This document shows, one piece after another, positions 44,672 to 53,338 of a DNA stretch of 64,000 nt (the stretch's first letter is position 1; each line of letters begins with the position of its first letter). The notes under the pieces were generated by a model. It saw only the letters and a program-made list of their open reading frames with translations. It had not been told where the DNA came from and ran no database searches. This DNA is from Arthrobacter tumbae (GTDB lineage: Bacteria > Actinomycetota > Actinomycetes > Actinomycetales > Micrococcaceae). Both the position numbers and the translations under genes were made by a program. Location of the stretch: the NCBI RefSeq assembly GCF_016907495.1, contig NZ_JAFBCC010000001.1, positions 3,410,001 through 3,474,000 on the forward strand, given 5' to 3'.

Positions 44672-47278
44672 TCAATCCGCAGCAGCCTGGGCGCGCAGCG
44701 CGCGCAGCAGGTGGTCACGTTCCTCCACCACGATCCTCCGGAGGGATTGCGGAGACTTCGCGTGTTCCTTCAGCCAGGAGTCTGTCAGCACCAGTACCGG
44801 ATGATCTTCCGGAACGGTTCCCGCAACAAGATCCTGGTCGCCGGGATACAGTCCACGCACAATCCTGGCTGACATCTCAATCGGCAGCTCGCGCCAGACC
44901 CTGTCGACCTCCTGGAAATAGGCGTCGATATACGGTTCATGCAAGTCCGGCGGCCCTTCCTGGAAGCCGGCGATGGTGGCGCTGAGCAGTTCATTCGACA
45001 GCCGATCGCCGAAGACGACCTCTTTCCAGGCCGTGGCCTTGACTGCAGCGTCCGGAAAGGACGTGCAGGCTGTGGTGAAGCCCGTCCGTCCCGATGCGGT
45101 GCGGTCACGCTCAAGGGCTGCTTCGAGCTCTTCGACGGTTGCAAGCTTCTGCGCAGCCAGCGCCTGCCACAGCTGCCAGGCAAGTTCGTCGTCGATCACT
45201 AGACCGTCAATTGTCCGCGTCCCTTCCAGTAGTCCGCGAAGCAGTGGAGTGTGGGTTGCGGTCTTCCGGGTGATTGCTGCCAGCGCCCGAGCCCAGACCA
45301 GCTGATGATCGGAACCCGGTCCGGCGGCTTCCAATCCGCGGAGCAGGAAGATCGCGAGGCGTTCGCGCAGATCCCTGCGCGCCGACACCGGGGTGTAGTG
45401 TTCGACCGCGTACCGCGCGTTCTGAAGCAGCTGCTGGAGGATTCCGATGCCCTCCTCGACCAGTGCAGTCCTCTGTATGGCATCCACGTAGTCTGCTGCG
45501 CTGAGCAGGCCATCGCGGGTGGAGGACCACAGTGCAGTCAGGCTCACTGCCCTCGCCAGGGGTTCCTCAAGCCGATCCGCGGAGGACAGGAGCGTCGCAA
45601 GGGAGCGATCGTCGAAGACGAGCTTTGCATACGTCAGATCATCATCGTTGATGAGCAGCAGGTCGGGCTGGTCACTGCCGACGAGCTCGGGAATCTCTGT
45701 GCGGTCTCCGTCCAGCATGACATCGTGGGAGGCTGCGCGAAGCAGTCTCCCATTCGCATCGAGGGAGTAGAGTCCCAGACGGACGCTGTGCGGGCGGGGG
45801 GCGGGTCTGGAGGTCACGGGGTCCGGCGCGTGCTGGAGGATCGCCACGGAGGTATAGACGCCGTCGTCGTCGGTTTCCACCTGAGCGGCAAGTTGCGGGA
45901 CTCCCGAGGTCTGCAGCCACCGCTGCGCCCAATCCGACATGTCCCTGCCTGAGGCTTCGCTCAGAGCGGCCAGCAGGTCGTCGAGGGTTGTATTGGAGAA
46001 GGCGTGCTTGCGGAAATAAGACCGTGCCGCGGACGCAAAGGCTTCGAATCCGACGTAGGCGACGAGCTGTTTGAGGACCGACGCGCCCTTGGCATAGGTG
46101 ATGCCGTCGAAGTTGAGTTTTGCCGCCTCCAGATCGACGATGTCCGCGACAATCGGGTGGGTGGAAGGCAGCTGGTCCTGCAGGTAGGCCCAGGCCTTGC
46201 GCCGGGTGGCGAAGGTGACCCACGAGGTCGGGGAATCCAATGCCTCCGCGACCGCGAGCGCCCCCGAGAAGTCAGCAAAGGATTCCTTCAGCCACAGATC
46301 GTCCCACCAGGTCATGGTCACCAGATCGCCGAACCACATATGCGCCATCTCGTGCATGATCGTGTTGTCCCGCGCCTCGTACTGCGCGTGCGTGGCCCTC
46401 GACTTGAACACATAGGACTCGGTGAAGGTCACCAGACCCGGGTTTTCCATGGCGCCGAGGTTGTATTCGGGCACAAACGCCTGATCGTACTTCCCGAACG
46501 GGTAGGGGTAGTGAAACAGGTCGTGGAAGTAAGTGAGTCCGCGCCGGGTGGTGTCGAAGATGCGCGCTGCATCGAGGTGACCGCTGAGCGACCGTCGGCA
46601 GAACAGGGACAGGGGGATGGTGAGCACCTCACCGCCCTCCAGAATACCGGTCCATTCGTCGCTCACGGACTCGTACGGGCCAGCCAATACTGTCGTGATG
46701 TAGGTCGGGATGCGCATAGTCGGCGCGAAGTGCCAGGTAGCGGAGCCGTCGTCGTGCTGGTCGCGGCTGCTCTCGGCACCGTTCGATGCGACGGTCCAAG
46801 ACTCCGGCGCCCGCACATGGAAAGTGAAGGACGCCTTGAGGTCCGGCTGTTCGAAGCAGGCGAAGACGCGGCGGGCATCGGCCGGCTCGTACTGGGTGTA
46901 AAGGTAGGTCTCGCCGTCGGCAGGGTCCTCGAAACGGTGCATACCTTCGCCGCTGCGGCTGTAGAGCGCTATACCGTCCACAATTACGGTGTTCTGCTCG
47001 GCAAGGTGAGGGAGTCTGATGCGTGCGCCGTCAACAACCTGCTCAAGTTCGAGCACCGTACCGTTCAGCGTGACGGCCTGCACTCCGGCGGAAATGAAGT
47101 CGAGGAAGGTGTCCGCACCGGGGGATGAGCAGTCGAACGCCACAACCGTCCGCGAAGGGAATCCCCCAATCTCGGCGTCCATCGCGGTACGGAGGTCCAG
47201 CGTGATGTCGTAACTGGAGACGGTGATGATCGCTGACCGGTCCGCCGCCTCATCGCGGCGCAGAGTCTCGTTATGCAC
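44672..47278 (-). CDS. pepN: Aminopeptidase N (M1 family)
   Basis: This cytosolic zinc metallopeptidase trims N-terminal residues from peptides. The GTG at 47278 gives the family start HNETLRRDEAADRSAIIT and 868 residues, the normal length. GAMEN (exopeptidase motif) is at about 275-279, and HEMAH at 309-313 with the third zinc ligand Glu332 (LWLKESFADF). The C-terminal ERAP1-like helical domain follows from about 540. An open frame extends 837 bases further upstream over the ATP-grasp gene, but that part is not protein-like. Confidence 0.96.
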   Translation of the reverse strand: MHNETLRRDEAADRSAIITVSSYDITLDLRTAMDAEIGGFPSRTVVAFDCSSPGADTFLDFISAGVQAVTLNGTVLELEQVVDGARIRLPHLAEQNTVIVDGIALYSRSGEGMHRFEDPADGETYLYTQYEPADARRVFACFEQPDLKASFTFHVRAPESWTVASNGAESSRDQHDDGSATWHFAPTMRIPTYITTVLAGPYESVSDEWTGILEGGEVLTIPLSLFCRRSLSGHLDAARIFDTTRRGLTYFHDLFHYPYPFGKYDQAFVPEYNLGAMENPGLVTFTESYVFKSRATHAQYEARDNTIMHEMAHMWFGDLVTMTWWDDLWLKESFADFSGALAVAEALDSPTSWVTFATRRKAWAYLQDQLPSTHPIVADIVDLEAAKLNFDGITYAKGASVLKQLVAYVGFEAFASAARSYFRKHAFSNTTLDDLLAALSEASGRDMSDWAQRWLQTSGVPQLAAQVETDDDGVYTSVAILQHAPDPVTSRPAPRPHSVRLGLYSLDANGRLLRAASHDVMLDGDRTEIPELVGSDQPDLLLINDDDLTYAKLVFDDRSLATLLSSADRLEEPLARAVSLTALWSSTRDGLLSAADYVDAIQRTALVEEGIGILQQLLQNARYAVEHYTPVSARRDLRERLAIFLLRGLEAAGPGSDHQLVWARALAAITRKTATHTPLLRGLLEGTRTIDGLVIDDELAWQLWQALAAQKLATVEELEAALERDRTASGRTGFTTACTSFPDAAVKATAWKEVVFGDRLSNELLSATIAGFQEGPPDLHEPYIDAYFQEVDRVWRELPIEMSARIVRGLYPGDQDLVAGTVPEDHPVLVLTDSWLKEHAKSPQSLRRIVVEERDHLLRALRAQAAAD

Positions 47279-47395
47279 CGGCCTATTCAACCACGGTCGG
47301 TGCGGCCTGCCGCGATGGCAGTTCACGGTCCGGCGGCGGCGTGCCGCCGGAGGTCCCGGTAGGTAAACACGTCCGATACATGGCACTGTGGAGCC

Positions 47396-48994
47396 ATGTC
47401 CGAGCTCTTTGAAGACTACGCAACCGTTGCCCGGCGCACCGCCGCCTACGACGAGATGTTCGACGATGCGAACCAGCCGCGGGCCGAGTACAGACCGGTG
47501 GCAGCCGCCCTTGATGAGCTCAACCTCGCCGATGTGACGGCGCGGGCGGATTCGATGGCGAGGACGTTCCTTGATCGTGGAGTGACCTTTGATTTCGCGG
47601 GGGAGGAGCGGCCCTTCCCGCTCGATATCGTGCCGCGCGTCATAGCCGGCTCGGACTGGGACTCCCTTGAACGCGGTGTGACGCAGCGGGTGCACGCGCT
47701 CGAAGCCTTCCTCAACGACATCTACGACAAGATGACCGTGGTCAGTGACGGCGTCATACCCCGCCGCTTGATCACTTCCTCGGCGCACTTTCACCGGGAG
47801 GTTGCCGGTTTCGATCCCGCCGGAGGGGTGCGCGTACATATCTCCGGAATTGACGTCGTGCGCGATGCCGCGGGCACCTTCCGCGTCCTCGAGGACAACG
47901 TGAGGGTCCCCAGCGGGGTCAGCTACGTGCTGGAGAACCGTCGCGCCATGGCGAAGGGGCTTCCCGAGGCCTTCGGTCAGCAGCACGTCCGCCCAGTCGA
48001 GGAGTACCCGCGCCGCCTTCTTGCCGCCCTGCGAAAAACGGCACCGTCGGGCGCGGAGGATCCGACCGTCGTCGTGCTCACCCCGGGTGTGTTCAATTCC
48101 GCGTATTTCGAACACACTCTGCTCGCCGGGCTCATGGGCGTGGAGCTCGTCGAGGGACGGGACCTCATTTGCCGAGGCAACCGCGTGTACATGCGCACGA
48201 CGGCCGGGGAACAGCGCGTCGACGTGATCTACAAGCGCATCGACGACGAATTCCTCGACCCCCTGCAGTTCCGCGCAGATTCAGTGCTCGGCTGTCCCGG
48301 GATCGTGAACGCTGCGCGCGCCGGCATGGTCACCATCGCGAACGCGGTAGGCAACGGCGTCGCCGATGACAAGCTCGTCTACACCTATGTGCCGGACCTG
48401 ATCCGCTACTACCTCAACGAGGAACCGATCATCGCCAACGTTGACACGTTCCGGCTGGAGGAACCCGCTGCCCGGGAGGAAGTGCTCGACCGGTTGGATG
48501 AGCTGGTGGTGAAGCCCGTGGACGGATCGGGAGGCAAGGGCCTGGTGATCGGTCCCGATGCGACGGCGGACGAACTTGCGGCCCTCCGCGGCAGGATTCT
48601 TGCCGACCCGCGGGGCTGGATCGCGCAGCCCGTCCTCCAGCTCTCCACTGTGCCCACCATGTCCGGCGGCCAGTTCGGTCCCCGTCACGTCGACCTGCGT
48701 CCGTTCGCAGTCAACGACGGCGAGAACGTCTGGGTCCTTCCCGGCGGTCTGACCCGCGTGGCCATGAAGGAGGGCTCGCTGATCGTGAACTCCAGTCAGG
48801 GAGGCGGCTCGAAGGATACGTGGGTTGTCGACGGCCAGTCGGACAGCGCGCCTGTTCCTCCCGAAGCGGCGCCGTTGCGGGAACGGGTCAGCGTGTGGCC
48901 CGTGGAGACGGGTTGGCGGGACCGGCAGCCCGAGCAGCAACAGCAACAGCATCAACAGGACAGCGGCGAAGGAGAGGTGCAGGACAATGCTTAG
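47396..48994 (+). CDS. Circularly permuted ATP-grasp protein (DUF404/DUF407)
   Basis: This 532-residue protein belongs to the circularly permuted ATP-grasp family, predicted to form amide or peptide bonds with ATP. Conserved blocks are YDEMFDDANQPRAEY (N-terminus), FRVLEDNVRVPSGVSYVLENR (in parts, about 160-180), VDVIYKRIDDEFLDP (about 275-290) and VVKPVDGSGGKGLVIG (about 369-384). The last 30 residues are a Gln/His-rich tail. It overlaps the alpha-E gene by eight bases and heads a three-gene cassette that matches Rv2411c-Rv2410c-Rv2409c of M. tuberculosis. A CACTGT six bases before the ATG suggests a leaderless start. Confidence 0.92.
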   Translation: MSELFEDYATVARRTAAYDEMFDDANQPRAEYRPVAAALDELNLADVTARADSMARTFLDRGVTFDFAGEERPFPLDIVPRVIAGSDWDSLERGVTQRVHALEAFLNDIYDKMTVVSDGVIPRRLITSSAHFHREVAGFDPAGGVRVHISGIDVVRDAAGTFRVLEDNVRVPSGVSYVLENRRAMAKGLPEAFGQQHVRPVEEYPRRLLAALRKTAPSGAEDPTVVVLTPGVFNSAYFEHTLLAGLMGVELVEGRDLICRGNRVYMRTTAGEQRVDVIYKRIDDEFLDPLQFRADSVLGCPGIVNAARAGMVTIANAVGNGVADDKLVYTYVPDLIRYYLNEEPIIANVDTFRLEEPAAREEVLDRLDELVVKPVDGSGGKGLVIGPDATADELAALRGRILADPRGWIAQPVLQLSTVPTMSGGQFGPRHVDLRPFAVNDGENVWVLPGGLTRVAMKEGSLIVNSSQGGGSKDTWVVDGQSDSAPVPPEAAPLRERVSVWPVETGWRDRQPEQQQQQHQQDSGEGEVQDNA

Positions 48995-49913
48995 CCGGAT
49001 TGCGGAGTCTCTGTTCTGGATTGGCAGGTACGTCGAGCGGGCTGACGGCACCGCCCGGATCCTCGATGTTCACCTTGAGCGGCTGAACCAGATGCCGCGG
49101 CCCGTTCAGCGGGACGTTTCGCGCCAGTTGCTCGGGGTCATGGGCAACAAGCCCGAGTCTGATGACTTCGGCCTGCCCGAGCTCATCGAGGCGCTCGCCT
49201 TCGACCGCAGCAGCGCAACGTCCATCGCAGGGGCCCTCGGCGCTGCCCGAGAGAACGCTCGTCGAGCCAGGGAAACGGTATCCGGAAGCGTGTGGGAGGG
49301 GCTCAACACCACCTGGTACGGCCTTACGCAGCACCGGAAAGACGTAGTAGGGACCTACCGCTTCTGCCACTGGGTCATCGAACGCACCGCAATGGTGCGC
49401 GGTCTGTCGGACACCACCATGAGCCACGACGAAAGCTGGCAGTTCCTGGTGCTCGGCCGGAGCCTTGAACGGGCAGACATGACTGCCCGGATGCTCTCCA
49501 CGCGTGACGTCCACGCGTCCGGCCTGTCGTGGGTGAACATGCTGCGCTGCGCCGGTGCGTACGAGTCGTTCCTCCGAACCCGTCGCGCATCCTTCGGCGA
49601 ACAGCACGCGGCGCAGTTCCTGCTCCTGGACCGGCTGTTTCCGCGCTCGATCGTCTATGCCCTCAGCGACGCCGAGAAATGCCTGGCAAACCTGAACCCG
49701 GCCTACCAGCGCGTCGGCTTCATCAATGACGCCAGCAGAATCGTTGGCCAGGCCCGCACCTTCCTTGAATTCCACCAGACGGACGACCTCATGCTGGAAC
49801 TGCCCGAGCACATGGAAAGAGTCCAGAAAGCGTGCGCACGCGCCTCCGACGCCGTCTCACGCACCTACTTCTCGCAGGCAGATGAGCTGTCCTGGGTTGG
49901 GGAGGTCTCATGA
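48987..49913 (+). CDS. Alpha-E domain protein (DUF403)
   Basis: The 308-residue all-helical protein begins MLSRIAESLFWIGRYVERADGTARILD, the standard start of alpha-E proteins, with a second helical repeat at WQFLVLGRSLERADMTARML (about 151-170). Its function is unknown; it is almost always coded next to a permuted ATP-grasp and a transglutaminase-like protein. The ATG overlaps the ATP-grasp stop by eight bases, and its stop overlaps the next start by four. Confidence 0.93.
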   Translation: MLSRIAESLFWIGRYVERADGTARILDVHLERLNQMPRPVQRDVSRQLLGVMGNKPESDDFGLPELIEALAFDRSSATSIAGALGAARENARRARETVSGSVWEGLNTTWYGLTQHRKDVVGTYRFCHWVIERTAMVRGLSDTTMSHDESWQFLVLGRSLERADMTARMLSTRDVHASGLSWVNMLRCAGAYESFLRTRRASFGEQHAAQFLLLDRLFPRSIVYALSDAEKCLANLNPAYQRVGFINDASRIVGQARTFLEFHQTDDLMLELPEHMERVQKACARASDAVSRTYFSQADELSWVGEVS

Positions 49914-50761
49914 CCCGCTTGCTGATTGAACACCGCACCGGCTACGACTATCTGCGCCGTGTGTCCCTGTCCTACAACGAAGCGCGTATGACACCGCTGA
50001 CTGACTCCCAGCAGGTGGTGCTCGAATCCACCGTCACCCTCAATCCGTCCGGTGCCTCGATGGCAACCTATCGTGACTACTGGGGAACCCGTGTGACCTC
50101 GTTCGATGTACACGTGCCCCACGACCGGCTGGAAGTATCTGCCCGGACCCTCGTGGAAGTCAGCCGCACCGAACGCATTCCCGCTCCGGAGGAAGTGGTG
50201 AGTTGGGAGGATCTGCGCTCTGATGACGTCGTGAACGATTACGCAGACTGGCTTCCGGACACGCACCTGACGCAGCCGGATGCCGAAATACGCTCGCTCG
50301 TCCGGGAGGTCGTCGACGGCGAGGACCCTCACACCGCCGCACACTCCGTTTTCGACTGGCTCAAGGGCGAAATGAAATACGTGCAGGGCGTGACCGGTGT
50401 GCAGTCCAATGCACGCGACGCCTGGTCCGAACGCCAGGGCGTCTGTCAGGACCTTGCTCACGTCGCAATCGGAGCGCTGCGGAGCCTCGGCATCCCGGCC
50501 CGATACATTTCGGGATACCTGCACCCGCGCAGGACGGCGGCAGTCGGCGAGGCAGTGGCCGGCCAGTCCCATGCCTGGGTCGAGTGGTGGGACGGCGAGT
50601 GGCGGGGGTGGGATCCGACGAACAGCGGCCCCGTCAGCGACTTCCATGTGTCGGTGGCGCGGGGCCGTGACTACCGCGATGTCTCGCCCCTGAAGGGAAT
50701 CCTCTCGGGCGGCGGCGGGTCCTCACTCAACGTGACGGTTGAAATCACCCGCGTCGCCTGA
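49910..50761 (+). CDS. Transglutaminase-like cysteine protease
   Basis: The 283-residue protein has an N-terminal beta domain (TRLLIEHRTGYDY...) and a C-terminal transglutaminase-core domain with the catalytic triad: Cys in RQGVCQDLAHVA (about 179), His in GQSHAWVEWW (about 222) and Asp in RGWDPTNSG (about 238). Such proteins probably cut, rather than make, isopeptide bonds. As third member of the cassette it may remove what the ATP-grasp ligase adds; that is an inference from gene neighbourhood. Confidence 0.92.
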   Translation: MTRLLIEHRTGYDYLRRVSLSYNEARMTPLTDSQQVVLESTVTLNPSGASMATYRDYWGTRVTSFDVHVPHDRLEVSARTLVEVSRTERIPAPEEVVSWEDLRSDDVVNDYADWLPDTHLTQPDAEIRSLVREVVDGEDPHTAAHSVFDWLKGEMKYVQGVTGVQSNARDAWSERQGVCQDLAHVAIGALRSLGIPARYISGYLHPRRTAAVGEAVAGQSHAWVEWWDGEWRGWDPTNSGPVSDFHVSVARGRDYRDVSPLKGILSGGGGSSLNVTVEITRVA

Positions 50762-50799
50762 CGAAGGGCTGCGGGTCGAGCGGCCCGCCGCCCTTCGTC
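50760..50799. terminator. Bidirectional terminator between the transglutaminase gene and glgC
   Basis: GACGAAGGGC-T-GCGGG pairs with CCCGC-C-GCCCTTCGTC, 15 pairs with a single mismatch and an eight-base loop. It starts inside the transglutaminase stop codon and separates two convergent genes. Confidence 0.75.
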
Positions 50800-50817
50800 G
50801 GGCTGCACAATCTCCCG

Positions 50818-52059
50818 TTACCCCTCGACGACCTGTCCCTTGCTGAGGATAGTCAGTCCTGAGTCCGTGACGGTGAACCCACGGCTGATATCCAGCTCGC
50901 GGTCCACGCCGATCTTCGCCCCGGCGGGAATGCGGACGTTCTTGTCGATGATCGCCTTCCGGACGACCGCCCCTGAACCGATCGTGACGTGATCGAGCAG
51001 GACAGAGCCCGTCACGTCGGCGCCTTCGTCGACGAAAACATCCGTTGCCAGCACCGATCCCTGAACCGCGCCGCCGGAAATGACGACGCCGTTGGACACG
51101 ATGGAGTCGTGGGCAACCCCCGAAACGCCGGTGGCACTGCGCACGAACTTGGCGGGCGGGGAGATGCTCTGCCGGGTGTAGATCGGCCACTCAAGGTTGT
51201 ACAGGTTGAACAGCGGCAGCGGGGTAATGAGATCCATGTTCGCGTCGTAGTAGGAATCGAGGGTTCCTACGTCGCGCCAGTACTGGTTGTCCCGATCAGT
51301 GGAGCCGGGGATCTCGTTGGTGGTGAAGTCATACACCGCCGCGTCTCCGCGCTCCACGAAGTGCGGAATGATATCCCCGCCCATGTCATGTTTCGTGTTC
51401 AGGCGAGCGGCGTCGATTTCGAGCGCTTCGATCAGCGCATCCGTGTTGAAAACGTAATTGCCCATGGAGGCCAGGAAGCTGTCGGGGTCATCGGGAAGCC
51501 CCGGCGTGGTTGCGGGTTTCTCGACGAAGGCCGAAATTCGCCCAGGGTCGCTGGAATCGACCTCGATGACGCCGAACTGGTCGGCGAGGTGCAGCGGCTG
51601 CCGCACCGCCGCTACGCTGACTGACGCCCCGCTCTGCTGATGTGCGTGAACCATCTGCTCGAAGTCCATGCGATACACGTGGTCCGCCCCGATGACGACG
51701 ACGATGTCCGGCCGCGCATCATGGATCAGGTTGAGGGACTGGTAGATGGCGTTGGCGCTGCCCAAGAACCAGCTCTTACCGCGCCGCTGCTGCGCGGGCA
51801 CTGAGGCGATGTACTGCTGCAGTTGGGTGGACATGCGCCAGGTCTCGGAGATGTGCCGGTCGAGACTGTGCGACTTGTACTGAGTGAGCACCACGATCTG
51901 GAGGTAGCCGGAGTTGACCACATTCGATAGGGCGAAATCGATGAGCCGGTAACTGCCCGCGAACGGGACCGCAGGTTTGGCCCGGTCCGCCGTAAGCGGC
52001 ATAAGCCGCTTACCCTCCCCGCCCGCCAGAACCACCGCGAGCACTTTTTTGACTGCCAC
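50818..52059 (-). CDS. glgC: Glucose-1-phosphate adenylyltransferase
   Basis: GlgC makes ADP-glucose, the donor for glycogen. The GTG at 52059, after GGAAGGGG, gives 413 residues beginning [23 protein letters not shown]. It has the nucleotide loop AGGEGKRL (11-18), [20 protein letters not shown], the sugar-binding [12 protein letters not shown] (about 135) and FVEKP (about 190), and a C-terminal left-handed beta-helix with hexapeptide-like repeats. It is divergent from glgA. Confidence 0.97.
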   Translation of the reverse strand: MAVKKVLAVVLAGGEGKRLMPLTADRAKPAVPFAGSYRLIDFALSNVVNSGYLQIVVLTQYKSHSLDRHISETWRMSTQLQQYIASVPAQQRRGKSWFLGSANAIYQSLNLIHDARPDIVVVIGADHVYRMDFEQMVHAHQQSGASVSVAAVRQPLHLADQFGVIEVDSSDPGRISAFVEKPATTPGLPDDPDSFLASMGNYVFNTDALIEALEIDAARLNTKHDMGGDIIPHFVERGDAAVYDFTTNEIPGSTDRDNQYWRDVGTLDSYYDANMDLITPLPLFNLYNLEWPIYTRQSISPPAKFVRSATGVSGVAHDSIVSNGVVISGGAVQGSVLATDVFVDEGADVTGSVLLDHVTIGSGAVVRKAIIDKNVRIPAGAKIGVDRELDISRGFTVTDSGLTILSKGQVVEG

Positions 52060-52132
52060 GGGTAAACCCCTTCCGCTCGTCCTTGAGTATGACCTCGTTC
52101 GACTCACACTAGAGGACTCGCCCGGCCTGCAC

Positions 52133-52138
52133 TACGTT
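52133..52138 (+). promoter_or_regulatory. -10 element of glgA, leaderless promoter
   Basis: TACGTT ends six bases before the GTG at 52145 and no Shine-Dalgarno is present, the same geometry as at uvrC and the kynureninase gene. Confidence 0.5.
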
Positions 52139-52144
52139 GGAATT

Positions 52145-53338
52145 GTGCGAATAGACATTGTGACAAAAGAGTTTCCGCCCGAGATCTACGGCGGCGCAGG
52201 TGTGCACGTTGCCGAACTGGCCCGTGTGCTCGCCGGGCGCGTCGATTTGGCCGTGCACTGCTTCGGCTCAGAGCCCCCCGCTGACTATCACGGCGCCCGG
52301 GTGAGCACCTACGGCGTCCCTGACGGGCTGACCGAAGCGAACGCGGCGGTTCAGACACTGGGCACGGATCTGTCCATCCTGCAGGGCATCAGCGGCTCGG
52401 ACCTCGTACACTCGCACACCTGGTACGCCAATATGGCCGGCCATCTCGCCTCGCTCCTGCACGGCATTCCGCACGTGCTCAGTGCACACAGCCTGGAGCC
52501 GCTGCGTCCGTGGAAGGCCGAGCAGCTCGGCGGCGGCTATGCGCTTTCGTCCTGGGTGGAGAAGACCGCTTATGAGGCTGCTGCGGCGGTCATTGCGGTT
52601 TCCGACGGCATGCGCCGGGACATCCTCCGCTGTTATCCGGAGGTTGATCCGGCCCGCGTGCAGGTTGTTCATAACGGTATTGACACTGAGGCGTGGACCG
52701 CAGATTCCAATGACGACGCCGTCCGTGCGTTGGGAATCGACCCCGACCGTCCCAGCGTGGTCTTCGTGGGCAGGAACACACGCCAAAAGGGTGTCCCCTA
52801 CCTGCTGCGCGCCGCTGCGAAGCTGGCCGCCGACGTCCAAGTGGTTCTGTGCCTCGGAGCAGCGGATACGCCTGAGCTCGCAGCCGAGACCGCCCGCCTG
52901 ATCGACGACCTGCGCGCGCAGCGTGGTTCGGTGATCCTGATCGAGCGGATGCTTCCGCGCCACGAGCTGGTACAGGTACTCAGCCACGCAACGGTCTTCG
53001 CCTGCCCCTCAATCTACGAGCCGCTCGGCATTGTGAACCTTGAGGCAATGGCGTGCGGCGCTGCGGTCGTAGCGAGTGCAACCGGCGGCATCCCCGAAGT
53101 GGTGGACGACGGCGTGACCGGGGTGCTCGTGCCCCTCGAGCAGGTTCAGGACGGAACGGGAACCCCGCTTGATCCCGAAGGGTTCGTGGATGACTTCGCC
53201 CAGGCACTCAACGCACTGGTTGCCGATCCGGAACGCGCCCGCGCCATGGGAGCGCGCGGACGCATCCGGGCAGAGGAGCACTTCTCCTGGGACTCCATTG
53301 CAGAGTCCACGCTGAGCGTTTACCGATCAGTTCTTTAG
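52145..53338 (+). CDS. glgA: GT4 glycogen synthase / alpha-maltose-1-phosphate synthase
   Basis: The 397-residue GT-B glycosyltransferase begins RIDIVTKEFPPEIYGGAGVHVAELA and carries VHSHTWYANMAGHLA (about 84), VVHNGIDTEAW (about 176), GRNTRQKGVPYLLRA (about 208) and the GT4 donor motif CPSIYEPLGIVNLEAMACG (about 286-304). Unlike E. coli GlgA (GT5), actinobacterial members of this GT4 group can use ADP-glucose and glucose-1-phosphate to make maltose-1-phosphate (GlgM), so either activity is possible. It is divergent from glgC. Confidence 0.92.
   Translation: MRIDIVTKEFPPEIYGGAGVHVAELARVLAGRVDLAVHCFGSEPPADYHGARVSTYGVPDGLTEANAAVQTLGTDLSILQGISGSDLVHSHTWYANMAGHLASLLHGIPHVLSAHSLEPLRPWKAEQLGGGYALSSWVEKTAYEAAAAVIAVSDGMRRDILRCYPEVDPARVQVVHNGIDTEAWTADSNDDAVRALGIDPDRPSVVFVGRNTRQKGVPYLLRAAAKLAADVQVVLCLGAADTPELAAETARLIDDLRAQRGSVILIERMLPRHELVQVLSHATVFACPSIYEPLGIVNLEAMACGAAVVASATGGIPEVVDDGVTGVLVPLEQVQDGTGTPLDPEGFVDDFAQALNALVADPERARAMGARGRIRAEEHFSWDSIAESTLSVYRSVL

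Noticed and set aside
47279..48115. Upstream extension of the pepN reading frame to 1147 residues
   Set aside because: The extra 278 codons lie antisense to the well-supported ATP-grasp gene, and family similarity starts at the GTG 47278.
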